Source: Volvariella volvacea V23 (lineage: Eukaryota; Basidiomycota; Agaricomycetes; Agaricales; Pluteaceae). From it: 60,196 bases of DNA. Position 1 is the stretch's first letter; each line of letters starts with the position of its first letter. The translations under genes were made by a program, and so were the position numbers. The stretch lies in NCBI GenBank assembly GCA_000349905.1, contig KB722739.1, forward strand, positions 1,966,294 through 2,026,489, written 5' to 3'. Of the stretch, positions 11,801 through 24,995 are shown piece after piece. The notes under the pieces are model-generated. The model made no database searches. It was not told where the DNA came from and saw only the letters and a program-made list of their open reading frames with translations.

Positions 11801-13575
11801 GCTTTCGAGCTCGAAAGATGCTTAAGCAATGAAGGATTCTCGAGCTGAGGACTCATCCCGAAAGCTACACTCTCATCGGAGGTTGTGGCAAGAAAGTAAG
11901 CTCGGACAACAATGCCAGCTCCTGCTGCGCAGCGAAGTGATTTCCCCGAGCAATACCCTCAACACATTCCATTTTTGTCGCTCATTATTTATTAAACCTT
12001 CTCCGCACGAAGAAAAGGGGGTTTCGATGAAAGGAGAATCCGTGCTCAGCAGGAGCAAGTCTATACGCATACAGACTTTCATCTCCCATTATCGACAACA
12101 CCGGCCCTTCGAGGTCATGTCAAGCACACTCGTACTATCCTATCCGTGAGCACTATGAGTCCCGGTATTATCTGAAAGACTATCTGTGGACCTGAATCTA
12201 GACCCCGGACTGACTTTGAGCGAGTTGCTGAACCTTGAAACTGAAGGGTGACAGGTGCTCCGCCCTAACGCCTAAGCAAGCCATAAATGTAGTTAGATAA
12301 CCTTGCTTCATTTCTCAGTGTAAAGGTTACCTTGGGTGTTAGTGTATAGGCGTTGGGATGAGAGCCGGAGAAGGATTGTTTTCGAAATAGTTTATATTGG
12401 ATGCTGGAAGGGGAGGGAATGGAAATGGAAGAGGCTGAAATGACTCCCTTAGTGAACGTGCACGCAGTCATATTGACTAAATATCCGTGATTCGCGTTTC
12501 GCTCGCCCATGGCTATGTTTCTCTGAGGATAATCATGAGCTATTGGGATAAGAGAAGGTTTTGGATACACTAACCTACAGCCTTCCCCTAGCTTCATGGA
12601 TAAGGTATTTGCATTGCATTTCGGGGTTATACAGACACAAAGTGGCGCGCATAATTCACCGTCAACATCTGAGCTGAGAAGCCTTGTGTATTCGGTCCGA
12701 CAGCGAAAGAGGTGAGTTATGTCGCGGGGCCTAGCCCATCGCGTGAAGTGCCCCCACCTTAGACGCATAGATCCCTATACGGGTTGGTGCTCCGACCGAG
12801 CAGATGTGGTTAGTCCAAAACCTAACCCGTAGGTGATAGTGGTATTAAGCTACCGAAATCACACTTCCCCCGGGAGCCTTTCGTGGGTCATGTTTCGGGG
12901 TGCCTGATGCACATCGTTTTGTGGCCTCCAGCACTGCAGTAGTCCAGAATAGCAAAAAGTAAAATCTAGAGGAACCGCAATAGGTATTTGAGAGAGGCAA
13001 CTCCCTGTGTAATAGCATTAGCATATTGTGGGTGGAGAGACCTGATACTAACCCAAAGCAGAGAACTCGACAATGCGAAGACTGGTGAAGCAGTCAAACA
13101 TCCCGTCGGGACGAGAACCTGAACTTTGTCTAAAGATACGATGCTCGACCGCCTCCGCAGGCATAGTCAATTGAGAATCGAAGACAAGAAGTCGCCCGAA
13201 CTGCGAGGTAGTCGGGAGAAAGAAAGTTATTCGCTGTTTGTCCCGGAGAGTCTAAGCGCAAACCAAACCAGCACAACGAACCTGAAGTTTGTTGGCGTTA
13301 TTCATTTATTGAAGTATCTGGGGTCCCGAACACGTGTGGATCTGGGGATCGAGATTTGGATATTAGCTCAAAGGGGAAAGGATGGACAAGTTGAAGGCGA
13401 AGATTTGGGTGTTTGAAATTGATTGACAGAGTTGTGTTTCCTTGAGGTAAGTGGTTTTTGTAATCATCAACACTCTTATGCCCATCCCAATCGCTTTAAA
13501 TGTCCATCTACCCTACCACCTCCAGCCGGTCCGCCTTCAAACTCCTCGCCCTCGTCTTCGTCCACCCCCGCCAAC
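8805..13575. other. 4.8 kb between divergent desaturase genes, no gene recognised
   Basis: The stretch holds the promoters of both desaturase genes. Open frames up to 167 codons (12265-12768, minus) have no recognisable motif or splice context. I see no transposon ends or tRNA. It may contain decayed material from the duplication that produced the two desaturases. Confidence 0.45.
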
Positions 13576-15565
13576 ATGCCCTTCTCATCCATCTTCCGCG
13601 ATAGTCCTGAGTACCAGGCTCGTCTCAAAGCACCCTTCAAGCCCACCAATGTCAGTGGTCTTTTTCTTTTTGTCTCCCTCATATTGACCTTAATGAACTA
13701 GGTAACTCTCCAGGAAATACATTCTGCCATACCAAAGCACCTGCACGAGAAGAACACTCTCAAGGCCTTAGGATACGTCGCCCGAGACGTGACCTGCGCT
13801 GTTATAGTGTACAAGCTAGGCTGGCGAATAGAGCCCCTCAGTCAACGGCTCATCACCACCCTCTCAAACTCATCACACTTCCCCCTGTCCCCTACTGCCA
13901 CCCACATACTCCAACCTCTGATCAAGTGGTGCTTATGGGCGCTCTACTGGCACTGGCAGGGGATCATCCTCGCTGGGTGGTGGTGCATGGCCCACGAAGC
14001 TGGTCATGGTACACTTTCTCCATACAACTGGGTCAATCATGTCATAGGCTTCACACTCCACACCTTCATCCTCGCACCCTACTATGCCTGGAGGTCGACG
14101 CACCAAGCCCACCATAAGGCCACCATGTCTGTCGAACGCGACGAAAACTTTGTTCCAAGAACGCGATCCCAATATGGCCTACCGAGCGCCGAAATTGCAC
14201 ACGTCAACGACTATCACGAGATTTTCGAAGATACCCCGATTTATACGCTGAGTAGGATGCTATTCATGCAGACGATGGGCTGGCAGTATTACTTGTTTAC
14301 CAATGCCCTGGGTAACACCAGGTACCCTCCAGGAACCAATGTAAGCCCATGATTATTTCACATTCGACTTTCGCGCTAATTATGGGACATTGACTATTTT
14401 CGTCCTGTCATCTCATTACTTATGGCAATCGTCCAATTCTGGACATGGCCCATAGCACTTTCAACCATCATCGCCTCTCTTCAAACCTCATGAGCGCAAT
14501 GGGATCATCGCATCCAATATTGGCTTGTCCATTATGGCATTCATCCTTTACACTTGGACAAATCAAGTCGGCCTCTCAAACTTCCTAAAACTCTACTTCG
14601 TCCCCTACATCGTACGTAAATGACGTTGCCCTTTCGCAAATCCACCAACCCAACACCCCCGCTTCTCTCACTATTTTAGCTCGCCAACCACTGGATCGTC
14701 ATGTTAACTTATCTGCACCACACCGATCCCTCGATCGCGCACTATCGTAAAGCCGAATGGTCATTCATACGAGGAGCCGTCTCTACGGTCGATAGACCAC
14801 TTCTAGGCTGGGCAGGTCGATTCTTCCTGCACAACGTCTCTCACGATCACGTACGTACACCCATTTCATAACCCCTCCCTTCCTTGGCTACGGCGTCTAT
14901 GTGTCGTTGTAGGTTTTGACGTCTGCTAACCCTAATCTCCGTGATTCTAGGTCTCCCACCATTTGTTCTCGAGCATTCCTTTTTGTGAGTTTCAAAGTTT
15001 CTCTCGTACACGATGATCCACGCTTGATAAAGGCTAACGGAGTTTTCCATCTTCGTTTCCGTCGTTCCTTCTCCGCTTCCGCTTTCAACTCTAAAACTTC
15101 TTTGGGAATTGAATTTGTCGTTCCGGCTTCCTCTTCGTCTCTTCCGTTATTCCCTCTGCGACTCTTGACTTGTGATTCGTCCCCTCGCTCTCGGTACACT
15201 CGTTACCTGGTTATCTCATTTTCATTTTACGGGAATCTGGACCTCCATGCTTTCATCGTTCTCGTAAAACAACAGATAATCAACCCCAAGTAACGGAAAT
15301 CATCAAAAAAATCCTAAAAGAAGATTATAACTACGATTCAACGGTAAGCCGCCGCATCTTCAAATCGTCAAGCGCCAAGATCGACTAAGAGTAATCCATC
15401 CGCGAATAGAACTCGTTTAGAGCATTATATCGCACTTTCACTCAATGCTGCTTCATTGAAGATGAAGGCGATATTGTGTTCTACAAGAATAAAGATGGCA
15501 AGGCACTGAGAGTTGTTGCGGAGGGTGTACTCAATCCGGATGGACGCTCGAAAAAACGAGATTAG
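13576..15565 (+). CDS. Delta-12 (oleate) fatty acid desaturase, copy 2
   Basis: Seven exons join in frame to 432 aa, the usual length for fungal delta-12 desaturases: 13576-13650, 13702-14340, 14456-14611, 14680-14850, 14951-14984, 15276-15343 and 15410-15565. Histidine boxes are HEAGH (123-127), HQAHH (159-163) and HVSHH (347-351). The C-terminus FIEDEGDIVFYKNKDGKA is typical of the family. The first two exons code for MPFSSIFRDSPEYQ and a short soluble part. The intron 14985-15275 is 291 nt, much longer than the others in the gene (51-115 nt). The gene is divergent to copy 1 and its intron positions differ, so the duplication is not very recent or introns were lost. No lesion is visible. 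Confidence 0.9.
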
Positions 15566-18500
15566 TTTTGCATTTCGTTGGACGAAATACGTGTGGGGTG
15601 TAAAGTTATGTGTTACATATTTGATAGATAGGTCATAGACTCTTCCATTGCTGTATTTTTGTATTCTTCTTTTGCAATCAGGCATTCATGCATCTTGGAC
15701 TTTCTTTCGTTCATCGGCGGTGCTTGATTTCAACGAAAACGGGTAGCAAGTGCGGAATACAGACCGTCGTTCCCTGAATCTGACACATCTCACAGTTTTG
15801 CGCATCACAAAATTCGTACTACTCACTTGCTATATTAATTCTTTGGGCAAGCGCACAAACTGCGTAGATTTGGGTCTCGCACTCCAACAGCAGCTGTAAC
15901 CGACGCCCTGCCTGATGAGCCTAGAAAGTACGCCGCTCATGTCACACCAAAATCTTTTGCACATCCCCCCTCCTTTCCTCCACGTGATGGCGCTGCAGTC
16001 CCATCTGCATCATTGGCTGCATGGACGTGTGAAGAACTTGGCCAACAAAGGCGATGTCCCTGAGCTCGCAGACTCCGACTGATTTCATTATCTTCATCAC
16101 CTTCATCACGCTCGACCCCCAATCTGAGAATGGACTTGGACATGGGGATGATGATCGTCTGGCCGAGAATGGTCCTTTATCGTAACCGTGGCTGTCGGTG
16201 TTGATGCGATTATCACTTGCCACGAGCTGAACCACGAGTCGCTTGCATCTGAGTCCGAGTACTCCTCCCGAGTTGAACGTTGAACTTCGATCCCCCGAGG
16301 CCGAGTCTGAATCAAAGGAAGGTCATGCCTTCATCTCAATACTCCAAGCCCAGCACCCAACCCCAACGAGGTCGTACTTACCAGATGTGTTGCCGCGCCA
16401 AAGCAAGATACAAATGGAGACAGTCAGAAATCAAGGGCTCCTCGTAATCCTCACCCACACCCGCGAGTACGCCGTTATGTTTTTGACCAGCCTCGTAGGA
16501 CCCTGCAAACGCCTTCACCTACCAATGGAGGTACCAAAGTCTACCCTGTTGCTCGCGCTGATGGTAAATCCGAGGTTCCCAGTCATGATTCCATTTTCCG
16601 GTGGCATCGAACGAGATACCGCCACAACTGATAGCACCATGACCCCAATACCTATGAGCCACAGACCAATCAATACACATACCCCCAGCCGTGCGAAAAT
16701 CTGAGTGTCAAAAGCTAAAGTCAAATTCCCACTATCAGTATCAAAAACAGGGTAGAGTTATCGGTATCAATCCTGTCGAGCTGATGATGAGCCTGTACTT
16801 CCACAGTTGTGGTCGATTTGAACCAGAACAAGAAAGTCCGCTACAACGATATGTTTTTTGTTTTCCTTTGTTTGACCGGTCGGGCTCGGGATAAATCCGG
16901 CCCGAGTTTGCGTTTCCCAGCTAGAGCGTACCTGCCCTTTGCCGATCCCCCTTAGCATCGTGGTTGAGCCTCGCGCGTTGGCGTTTACTCCGTATTTCAG
17001 TTTCTCCATTTTGACGAGTTAACTTGAGGGGAGACGCGCACACGATTCGGTAACCACGCGTTGTCACATCGCGCGGTGCTAGATGCGCGCATTTTGGTGT
17101 TGCATCGGTCTGAGACTCCGACGCGGATTCAATTGCACTGTTGAATGGGAATTGAACGCCACACGTACCCAACCATCATCAACTCCTCGCTCTTAGACCG
17201 ATTCAAGTCTTTCCAACCTCTGGAACGCCAGGCACGACCTGAATGAGCTCTCTGGTGTGCTTATCTCGAGATGTAGATCTCCGCGGTGCGCCCAAGGTGT
17301 CTTGTTCAATTCTCGGGTACGCTCGTTCAAAGGAGATACTATGGATTTTTACTGACATTGCACCCCTTCCTTCGTTATCCTTTTGCTTCGCGCTGTTAGT
17401 AGCTGACATAGTCACAAATCCTGACAAAACGACGTCATCCACGCTTGAGTGCCTTAGTAGACCCAATATGCGCGCCACAATCAATGCCCACTGTCATGAG
17501 ATTCAAATTTCAGGCAAGGATCGATCTGACATTTGTATTAACAGAATTCCTAGGCATGATGGTATGCATCACCGACACGATGCCGCAGAATTCGGTCTTT
17601 GATAGGTTGAATTGGGGACACCAAGGCAAGATCCATGCCTAAACGTCGGCTGTAGTGATAGCACCCGTGGCTCTAGTGCCACTGAGCCGGATATAAGTAC
17701 AACAGCGGTTCATTTCATCTCAACAGTGACGGTGACGGGTCACATATTGACGGCAGGTGTGGCCAGTTATCATATTCCAACAGAGGCGACACTCATTGGA
17801 GTGTTCACTCAATAGGTCACATGCTAATGACGGTAGGCGGTTAGTGAGGAGCCCGGAAGGATGGCGATGCGCAAGGAGGTGTGGCGCTAGAATTTACTTT
17901 GCCAAGTAGGAGGATGGATGAAATAATGTGTTATGGAGAATACGGAGCATGAACTCCAGCTATCCAAGTAGGTTGTCACGGGTTCCGCTTAATTGTTTGG
18001 AGTCGAATTATATTTTCCTAGGTCCCCTGCAACTTGTAGCTCCAAGACATTAGTAGAAGGAAGTGGAATACAAAACTAAACACGACAAATTTAGAAGTTA
18101 ATATCTTTTCATGAGAAGCATGCGAGTGAACTTCCTTCCTCTGATTCGAGATCCGGCAGGCGATGAAGCTGTTGGACCCCATAGACACAGGGAACCAAAC
18201 CTTGGATTGTTCAGTATCAAGCTACGTTCGCCCGCCGAAACACCATTATAATCTTCAAGGTTTCTATGATCATTCCCCATAGCTCAGCAAAATTTTGCCA
18301 AGAATGCTGTTGAAGGTGTAACTTCAATACGGTGCTGTCCAGCGGACGGAGGCATGACTTTGATCCTGATGGCATAACTTTCAATCTCCTGACAGATGGA
18401 AGCACGCCAGTCGGACACCATCAGTTCACGCATCAGTTAGGTCAAGTGCGAGGGTAACGTCGACGGTCCGACCCTTCTCATTGAATGACATCCACTGACA

Positions 18501-19571
18501 CGGCACGGTTATCCTGTCATGTGGCTGAATGGAATGAAAGGACATCCGTCGCAAGTCACCTCAAGTGCCTTCGAATTGCTTGGCCCTCGATGCGTATTCA
18601 TGGAGCTATGCGGAGATGCCGATTTACCTAATACAGCAACTTGGAAAGCAGCATTGGAAAACATGCTCCCGGCAACCGTTTTACCTTTGCATATCAAGTC
18701 CCTGGGTCTCCACGCAACGCTTTTTATGGGGAAACCAAATGGGCGAGTCGGGAAAGGGGTGATAGTAGGTATCAATCAACTATATTTAGCCGCTCGTATC
18801 TTCACCCTAATCTTCGACAGAATAGACTTGGCATACTTCATCGATGCGGGCAGTTTAGGACAGAAGCTCTCAAGGAACTTCAGACTATTCTACAAGGAGA
18901 ATTTAAGCCTCTACGACCAACTGTGATAACCACATGGCTTAGACTTTATCAAACCCCAATTGGATCAAGAGACTCTGAATCATGTCGGACCGCGTATATT
19001 CGCATTATGTTCGCTTAGGGATTAATCGAACACGCTTGAGCGTAAAAAAGCACCGGGCCCTGAGCACGTCTAGAGAGAAGGAAGGAAGGAGGAAACCACC
19101 GATTCAGGTACGAGACCCCGGAAATACGCTGATAGCGCTTCCAACTTATCTATGACCTCGCTTGATCTTCTATTTCCCCTTGTATGATTGACGCTCCTTC
19201 GATGCGGGGTATTTCTTGGTCTCATGACGCCCTGCTTGATTCCCATTTTGACCGGGAGATCATGATTGTGCATTTGTCGGCGGGGACCAAACTCCTTGCG
19301 CTCCTTGGGACGAGCAAAAACTTCTAGAGCGCTTCTCAAAGACAAGCGGGTCTGATCCTGTCAATTTATCAGTGTTAGTGGCGCTGACACCTGTTCTAAG
19401 GGAGACAAGGCGTTTGGTCAAAGGATTATGTTTGTGCCTTGGCATGGACCGAAGCTATATCGAACCGTACCACCCCGGGTGAGTTGGTTGGTTATTGAGT
19501 CCAACAAATCACAGAATGGATTATACAGACAAATGTAAATGAAATCAAAAACGTCCGTTCATAGGAAAGCA
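15566..19571. other. 4 kb gene-poor stretch
   Basis: Apart from the weak membrane-segment frame at 16515-16724 on minus, I find no gene. The plus frames at 16243-16704 and 18519-18926 have no motif and no convincing splice partners. Confidence 0.4.
16515..16724 (-). pseudogene. Possible membrane-protein remnant
   Basis: The frame codes for one clear transmembrane helix (RLGVCVLIGLWLIGIGVMVL) and a following extracytoplasmic-like stretch ending at TSIGR, then a TGA. Read through the stop, the same frame continues as RRLQGPTRLVKNITAY to another stop, as in a decayed gene. No family is recognised, and it may be chance. Confidence 0.22.
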
Positions 19572-20917
19572 TCAACCTCTTGAATCACCTTTAGCGCTCA
19601 ACAACGAACTTTCATTCGGCCCCCGCACACTATGCTCCCTTCCAGTTTCCGTAGTCGAAAGCAGAACGCGCAGCTCCTTGTCGTACCTCCTCTGTCCCGA
19701 TCGCCTTATGTACCGAGCATTCATAATATCCAACTGCGCCACATACTGTAGCAAACCGTTTTCCCTGATCATAGGAGACAAAACTGCGACTGCTATCTTC
19801 TGGAAGGCATGTAGACTCGCTACGGGCGTCGGAGTTTTTATCTCCAATGGTTTCCTGATGTTTGCTTGTAGATCCACTAATGCTCCCTGTAGTTGTTTAA
19901 ATGCAGGTAAGTATTCGTGGCTTCATCCTACCGAGGATGTATTCATACCCCAGTGACCATCCCCGCTTATTCTATGCAACGAGTCAACAACCGTATCATC
20001 ATCTTCGGGTGTAATTATTGTTGGTCGAAGGTCGGTTTTACAACCCACAATTATGAAAGGCGGATATTCCCTCTTCACTATGTTCACAGATTTGGGCACC
20101 CATAACTTCTTGCACCAATCCCACAGCCGTTCCATCTGGGAAGGGCTGGGATGGTAACCCCGCAGTCTAGGTAACCACTCATCCAGGTAGAGTTACCATT
20201 TGAATTTCGCCAGTCCAAGATTATGAGCTTGTACTGAAAGTCAGTGGTAAGAAAGGCTTACTTTTGTCGCAATGCTATCAAGTGAACTTGGGTCATCAAC
20301 AGAAAATGCCATGACGACGAGGCTGACGGCATTCATAAGGATTAACTCCTCCATCTTGTCCTAAACAATGGGATAAAGTATTAGTCACTCCAATGGCCGG
20401 TACGGACATGGGCGCCCACAAAACACCTGAACAAGGTCTACGCACCCTGTATTTTTGTTCCATATAGTGCGACCTGGTGGGAAAGCACAAGCGAAGTTGT
20501 AGCCATAAATATGACACAACGCACCTGATGGACGTAAGTACTCACGGGTAGTCCCAAAACGCAATTTCGACATTTTGCCCATCGAACGTGAAATCTTGAA
20601 TGAAGTTTGTTTCTGGATCTATGTGTTCAAATTGGATTTGGTGCTAGGTTTCGACGGTGCATCTCCTTTAGGCTTAGACTCACAGCATATAGTATGCCCT
20701 GTGAAGCTACTCAGCAAATAGGTTTTCCCCGTTTCATCTGTTCATAGCGGCACATAAGTGTTAGAGTCGGTTCTATTCAAGAACCGACAACTCACCATCT
20801 CCAAGCACGACAACCTTCCTCTGATTGAGAAGAGACCGAATTAGCTATATATCTAAGCGTAAAGAGAAGGCTGCGTACTTGATTAGCCTGCAAGTTATGT
20901 TGCTTCTTTCCAAACAT
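19572..20917 (-). CDS. Divergent Rho-type small GTPase
   Basis: Eight exons rebuilt in frame to 278 aa: 20917-20879, 20820-20796, 20737-20684, 20618-20546, 20473-20446, 20360-20262, 20135-19932 and 19886-19572. The start is MFGKKQHNLQANQ, followed by RKVVVLGDDETGKTYLL, which contains the P-loop GDDETGKT. IAFWDYP stands where Rho proteins have WDTAGQ, so the G3 motif is altered. MAFSVDDPSSLDSI matches the Rho FSIDxPxSLENI block. The G4 block is IIVGCKTDLRP, close to the Rho xxVGxKxDLR motif. A C-terminal half without a clear CaaX box follows. Rho GTPases control actin and polarity; loss of the G3 DxxG raises doubt about GTP hydrolysis. The splice at exons 4-6 is the least certain part. Confidence 0.72.
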
Positions 20918-21178
20918 CAGTTGGGGCGTTTTGGACAGATGGACGACATTCGGGTAAGAAGGAAGTTAGCAGCTACCGATCACTGCAGCTGTACTGCACC
21001 CCTGAATTTGCCACGTGCACTGCCTCCAGGCAACAAAAGCTGGCATCTCGGGTGGAGGCGTGGTAAGTGCGAGCTCGCATCAACAAGTTACACTGTATGT
21101 ACATACACGTAGGAAGTACATCGAGTCACAGATACAAATTCGAAAGCTCATAACCTAACATTAAACACCAAGTACTCG

Positions 21179-21186
21179 TACCCAAG
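21179..21186 (+). repeat. 8-bp target-site duplication, left copy
   Basis: TACCCAAG lies directly before the left terminal repeat and is repeated exactly at 24996-25003. An 8-bp duplication is the hallmark of hAT insertion. Confidence 0.9.
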
Positions 21187-21209
21187 CAGTGTTGTGCGGG
21201 TCAGCGACC
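21187..21209 (+). repeat. hAT left terminal inverted repeat
   Basis: The 23-bp repeat begins CAGTG and ends GCGACC. Subterminal GGTCGGGATGGTCGGATG follows. Confidence 0.88.
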
Positions 21210-21382
21210 AGGTCGGGATGGTCGGATGCCAAGGTTGGGATGGTCGTATATGGTCGGAAGCCCGTCCCACGACCCTCGCTTAAGCTGCAAATGCCATATA
21301 TAGTATATGATAGGGGTCATTTTCTGCATAGCAAGCTCGTAGGATTTGAATCGAGTCCGTTTTCTATATACAATACATATAG

Positions 21383-24300
21383 TTACTCCACAAGCAGTGT
21401 CCCTAGAGTGTCCTCTACATCAGGAACAAGATCATCCACTGTCTCGAGATCATACAACTCATAGACAGTCATCTCATCATCTAATGTGCCCACTGCAGTT
21501 GATAATTGACGAGAAACCCATTCTTGTGTGCCAAAATCGAAAAGCTCGTGAAGGGGAACTTGAATCTTCTCATCAGACTGAACTGGAAGTGGATCATCCT
21601 CATCGTTGTTCACCTTTTCAATGAGGGATGATGTTAATTCCTTCAAGGCTTCCTGTGTTGATTTGGTGCCCATATACCCAGTGGTACTGATATCCGCAGT
21701 TGTATTGCTATCGCATTCTGTCGTCGAGGTTATGGGTAGGGTAGGAGTGCTTGTTGAAGGGTCTGGTGATGGCGTAGTGAATGCTGAATTCATCTTGTGC
21801 TCAGCAAGAACACCATACCGGCGCTTTCGCAGATATTCCTTTGTGTTATTTCGGATGTGTTCATCTCGGATATGCATTTTGAGCTCAGCCAGGTCGAGGA
21901 GGTGCTGAGTTCCAAGCCGGGTGCGGAGCTTTGTCAGGATAAGGCCAAAATTGCTGAAAAGTCGTTCACAAGAGGCAGAATTTGGACAAATGGAGAGGAT
22001 ATGAAGGGCGAGACAAGGGAGACCAGTTGGGAGACCAGTTGGCTGGGTACCAGGGATCTCCAAGTCGGTGTACACCAAGATTGGATCAGGAGATACACCC
22101 TTAAAATATGTTAATAATCTATAAAAAGTTATAGAGAGCTGTACTTACATCCCTGGAGGCTTGAGCTCGTATATTTCGACAGACATCAGGAAATATCTTG
22201 TATTTAGGGCCTAGGTTGCCCAAATATTCCTTGATCTCAGTGTAGAGACCTGCAGGAGCTTTCTCATTGAAAAACCGGGCCCAAAGTCATGAAAATAGAG
22301 CATTGAGGGAGGCTGGAACAACAAGAAGTGATTGACGAAATGGTTTAATGCACAAGAATGGATTGAGAATCACAGCAGCTATGAAAACATCTTGATCAGC
22401 CTTCAACCAACGCCGCTCAATGCTGGCAAGTACTGCACTGCAGACTTGTTGGTCATCGGAATCTTTGCCAGGTAGCCGGGTGTATTCCATCACAAGAGAG
22501 CCCAAAATGAGTGTCACATCATACAGGCGACAAAAGGTGGATTGTGTGACATTTGCTGCGATGGCCAATGGTGCCAAATGGAGCTTTACTCTATAAATTG
22601 TTAGTAATAATTCAAGGCAAGTAGCTAGCACATTTACCATGCAAGTGAAGTCCAGAATTGTTCTGTCTTAATGAGCTTGACCATTTGCTTTGCTCTCTTG
22701 GATGAGTGCGAGTCTTGTGTGACTATGATTTGCTTATCTTTTCCTTGTATATCATCTTTGGCAATTATATACTCCAGAACCTTTCGTACATCAAGTAATC
22801 TCTGGTAGGCCAGATAATATGCTGTCCACCGGGTTGGAACAGGTCGGATAATTGATAGAGGAGGCTGGCCTCGTTCTTGGAATGCTTGTTGAATCAGCCC
22901 AAGAATTGCTGTCTTGCTTCGTAGCCAAGTAATCAGTTCATTGGCTTGATTAGCAGACTGAAGAAATGATGGGCCAGTAACCTTGAAATAATCGCCCACA
23001 ATTAGGTTAATCTTGTACCATAGTTAGAAATTATTTGGTGTCCATGACAAAACCTTACATACCTGATGTGCATAGCAATCTGAAACCACAAAGTGTGGCT
23101 CTTCCATTTGCAAAAGTCGTCGTGCCTTTCTTGATTCACCTGAAGCATCTGTTGTAAATGCAATCGGATTGACATGCCATTCATTCTTCAATTTTTGAAT
23201 GACTTCTTTCATCATTTGAAGCATGTTTTCAGCTGTTTTTCTTTCGGTTGTTGTATCTCTAATCTCAACTGTATATAGCTACAAAAATCGTTATTATATA
23301 TCTTGCAGATAGTAGGATTTATATAGAAAACATACCTTGTCTGCTGTTGTAATCATAAATGCAACAAAGTGGTGGTTATTACCACCTGTCCACCCATCAC
23401 ACTGAATGGTTACTTTGGCCCCACTAACTTCAGTACGGATGTGATGCCGAAGACTTTGAAGTGTATTGGGAAGTAAGTGCCTTGTAAGTGATTTACGAGA
23501 TGGAATTTTAGCCTAATATATAGTCAGATTGATGCCTCAAGATTGGAGATGTAATACGCATATGAGGAATAAAATATTTGAGGAAGGCTATCACTTCCAG
23601 GTTGTCTACCCAAGAAAGAGATAAGTCTCCAGATGCTATAATGCGAACAAGCATTTCTTCGAAGAGCCTTTGCTGTTCTGAGGTCCATATGGTGGTAATT
23701 TGGTTTAGGTGATTACCTTGAACTTGTGTAGATTGCCCTCGTTGATATAAAACTTCATGCTGACTAGGCCCATGATCACTTGCATAACCCATGGATGGAC
23801 TGTTGGCTTGTGAATAAGAGCCAGAAATTGCAGACCCAGTGATAGATAAATCTGGGGATTGCTCTCGGATAAAAGATGAATGAATAGAAGCCAGTCCAAG
23901 GCCTGAATCATTCAGCGAAACAACTTGAGTTGTATGCTGACTACCTTGAATGCCACCAGAAATGGTACTGTGGGTGACTGGTGGGATTGCCGATATAGAG
24001 AATGGCATGGAAGGGTGATATTGAGGGTGGATATACTGTACTTCACCTGCAATACCAGTGCTAGAAGCTTTGATGATATTATTGGGTGTATGACGTGCTA
24101 GTAATTCTACTCGGGCACGTTCACGGACATCTTGAGGCTGAAGGGAACATTCCCGAAGGTGGTGGAGTAATGTCTTTGTTCGGCTTTCGATCCAGGTATG
24201 TGGAGAGTTACGATCTGCATTGAAGACTATAGTTTGAAGTTAATTAGTATATACAATGTAAATCAAATGTGGTTCCATACTGGAGAGGACTATAGCATCC

Positions 24301-24539
24301 CTGGATCGTGGAATATCAATCGGATTCATTTGGGCATCGCTTTCTGCATCTTCAAGTAGTTCAGCAACCTGCAAATCAAGACATGGAGTACAATGAAGAC
24401 GGATTTTGGCACCAGTGCCCTTTGCACTATCATTTGGGTTGGCATAGACTTCAGGAGGTCATTCAGTGATGTAATTTACTGAGTAGGAAGGATGGTCTAT
24501 GAAATAAGAACGCCACCATCCACGAGACTGAGTTGACAT
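21383..24539 (-). pseudogene. hAT transposase (BED/RNase H-like, C-terminal dimerisation domain), with premature stops
   Basis: The start MSTQSRGWWRSYFIDHPSYS at 24539 is typical of basidiomycete hAT transposases. Next come a BED-like zinc finger (LHCTPC and LLHHLREC), a low-complexity Ser/Gln stretch, then the RNase H-like core with D in CDGWTGG, D in TTDASGES and E in SCERLFSNFG, and the hAT dimerisation region (LRTRLGTQHLLDLAELKM). A Ser/Thr/Asp-rich tail follows. Several short introns interrupt it. Two in-frame TGA codons break the reading: one at 24459-24461 between NYITE and PPEVYAN, where relatives have an unbroken junction, and one near 22285 between NALFS and LWARFF. Neither sits at a plausible intron, so the protein is probably not made full-length. 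Confidence 0.85.
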
Positions 24540-24972
24540 GGTAGATAATGAGCTAGTAGATGCCGAAATCTGTAATTCAGAGGGTATTGACAGATTCTCA
24601 ATCATTGGATTAGTGTGGGTTTTATACAGCCTTGGGAATAACATTGGAAAAAACTCGAAAAATAGCAAGATTCATTCTCCCACTTCATGAGGACGAGATG
24701 AATTCTGATTGCATGATACCATGCATTCTGGTTCCAAGAAAACTTGGCCTGTTGAATGCACACCATGGTAAGAAAAGCCTTGGCTAAGCATAAGACCCTT
24801 GTTATCAAGGCAAAGCAGGTGCTTGTGGAGCTCAAAGTATGGTTAATAGGCCGTAATTACTACACGATTTACTTTGAACATGATAAGATGCACTTGTATT
24901 ATCTTATCTACATGGTCGGCGACCATAACCCCTTTTGGGTGTTGGTCCACGACTTGGCCCTTTGGTTGGCAA

Positions 24973-24995
24973 GGTCGCCGACCTGCACAGCACTG
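24973..24995 (-). repeat. hAT right terminal inverted repeat
   Basis: The sequence GGTCGCCGACCTGCACAGCACTG pairs with the left end as an inverted repeat. Confidence 0.88.

Larger units (their letters stand above)
21187..24995 (-). mobile_element. hAT DNA transposon, 3,809 bp, complete ends
   Basis: The left end starts CAGTGTTGTGCGGGTCAGCG and the right end is the inverse of CAGTGCTGTGCAGGTCGGCG, giving 23-bp imperfect terminal inverted repeats with three or four mismatches. Both ends are rich in GGTCG-type subterminal motifs. The flanking 8-bp direct repeat TACCCAAG is perfect, so the insertion is fairly young. The only coding content is a minus-strand transposase gene with premature stops, so the element is probably non-autonomous now but could be moved by an intact relative. 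The right end sits 16 bp from the stop codon of the secreted-protein pseudogene at 25019. Confidence 0.93.

Noticed and set aside
12265..12768. 167-codon minus-strand open frame between the desaturases
   Set aside because: No motif, no paralogue in the window and no start or splice context; consistent with chance in about 50 percent GC DNA.
18519..19018. Three overlapping plus-strand frames suspected to be a retroelement piece
   Set aside because: No reverse transcriptase, RNase H or integrase motif could be found in any frame.
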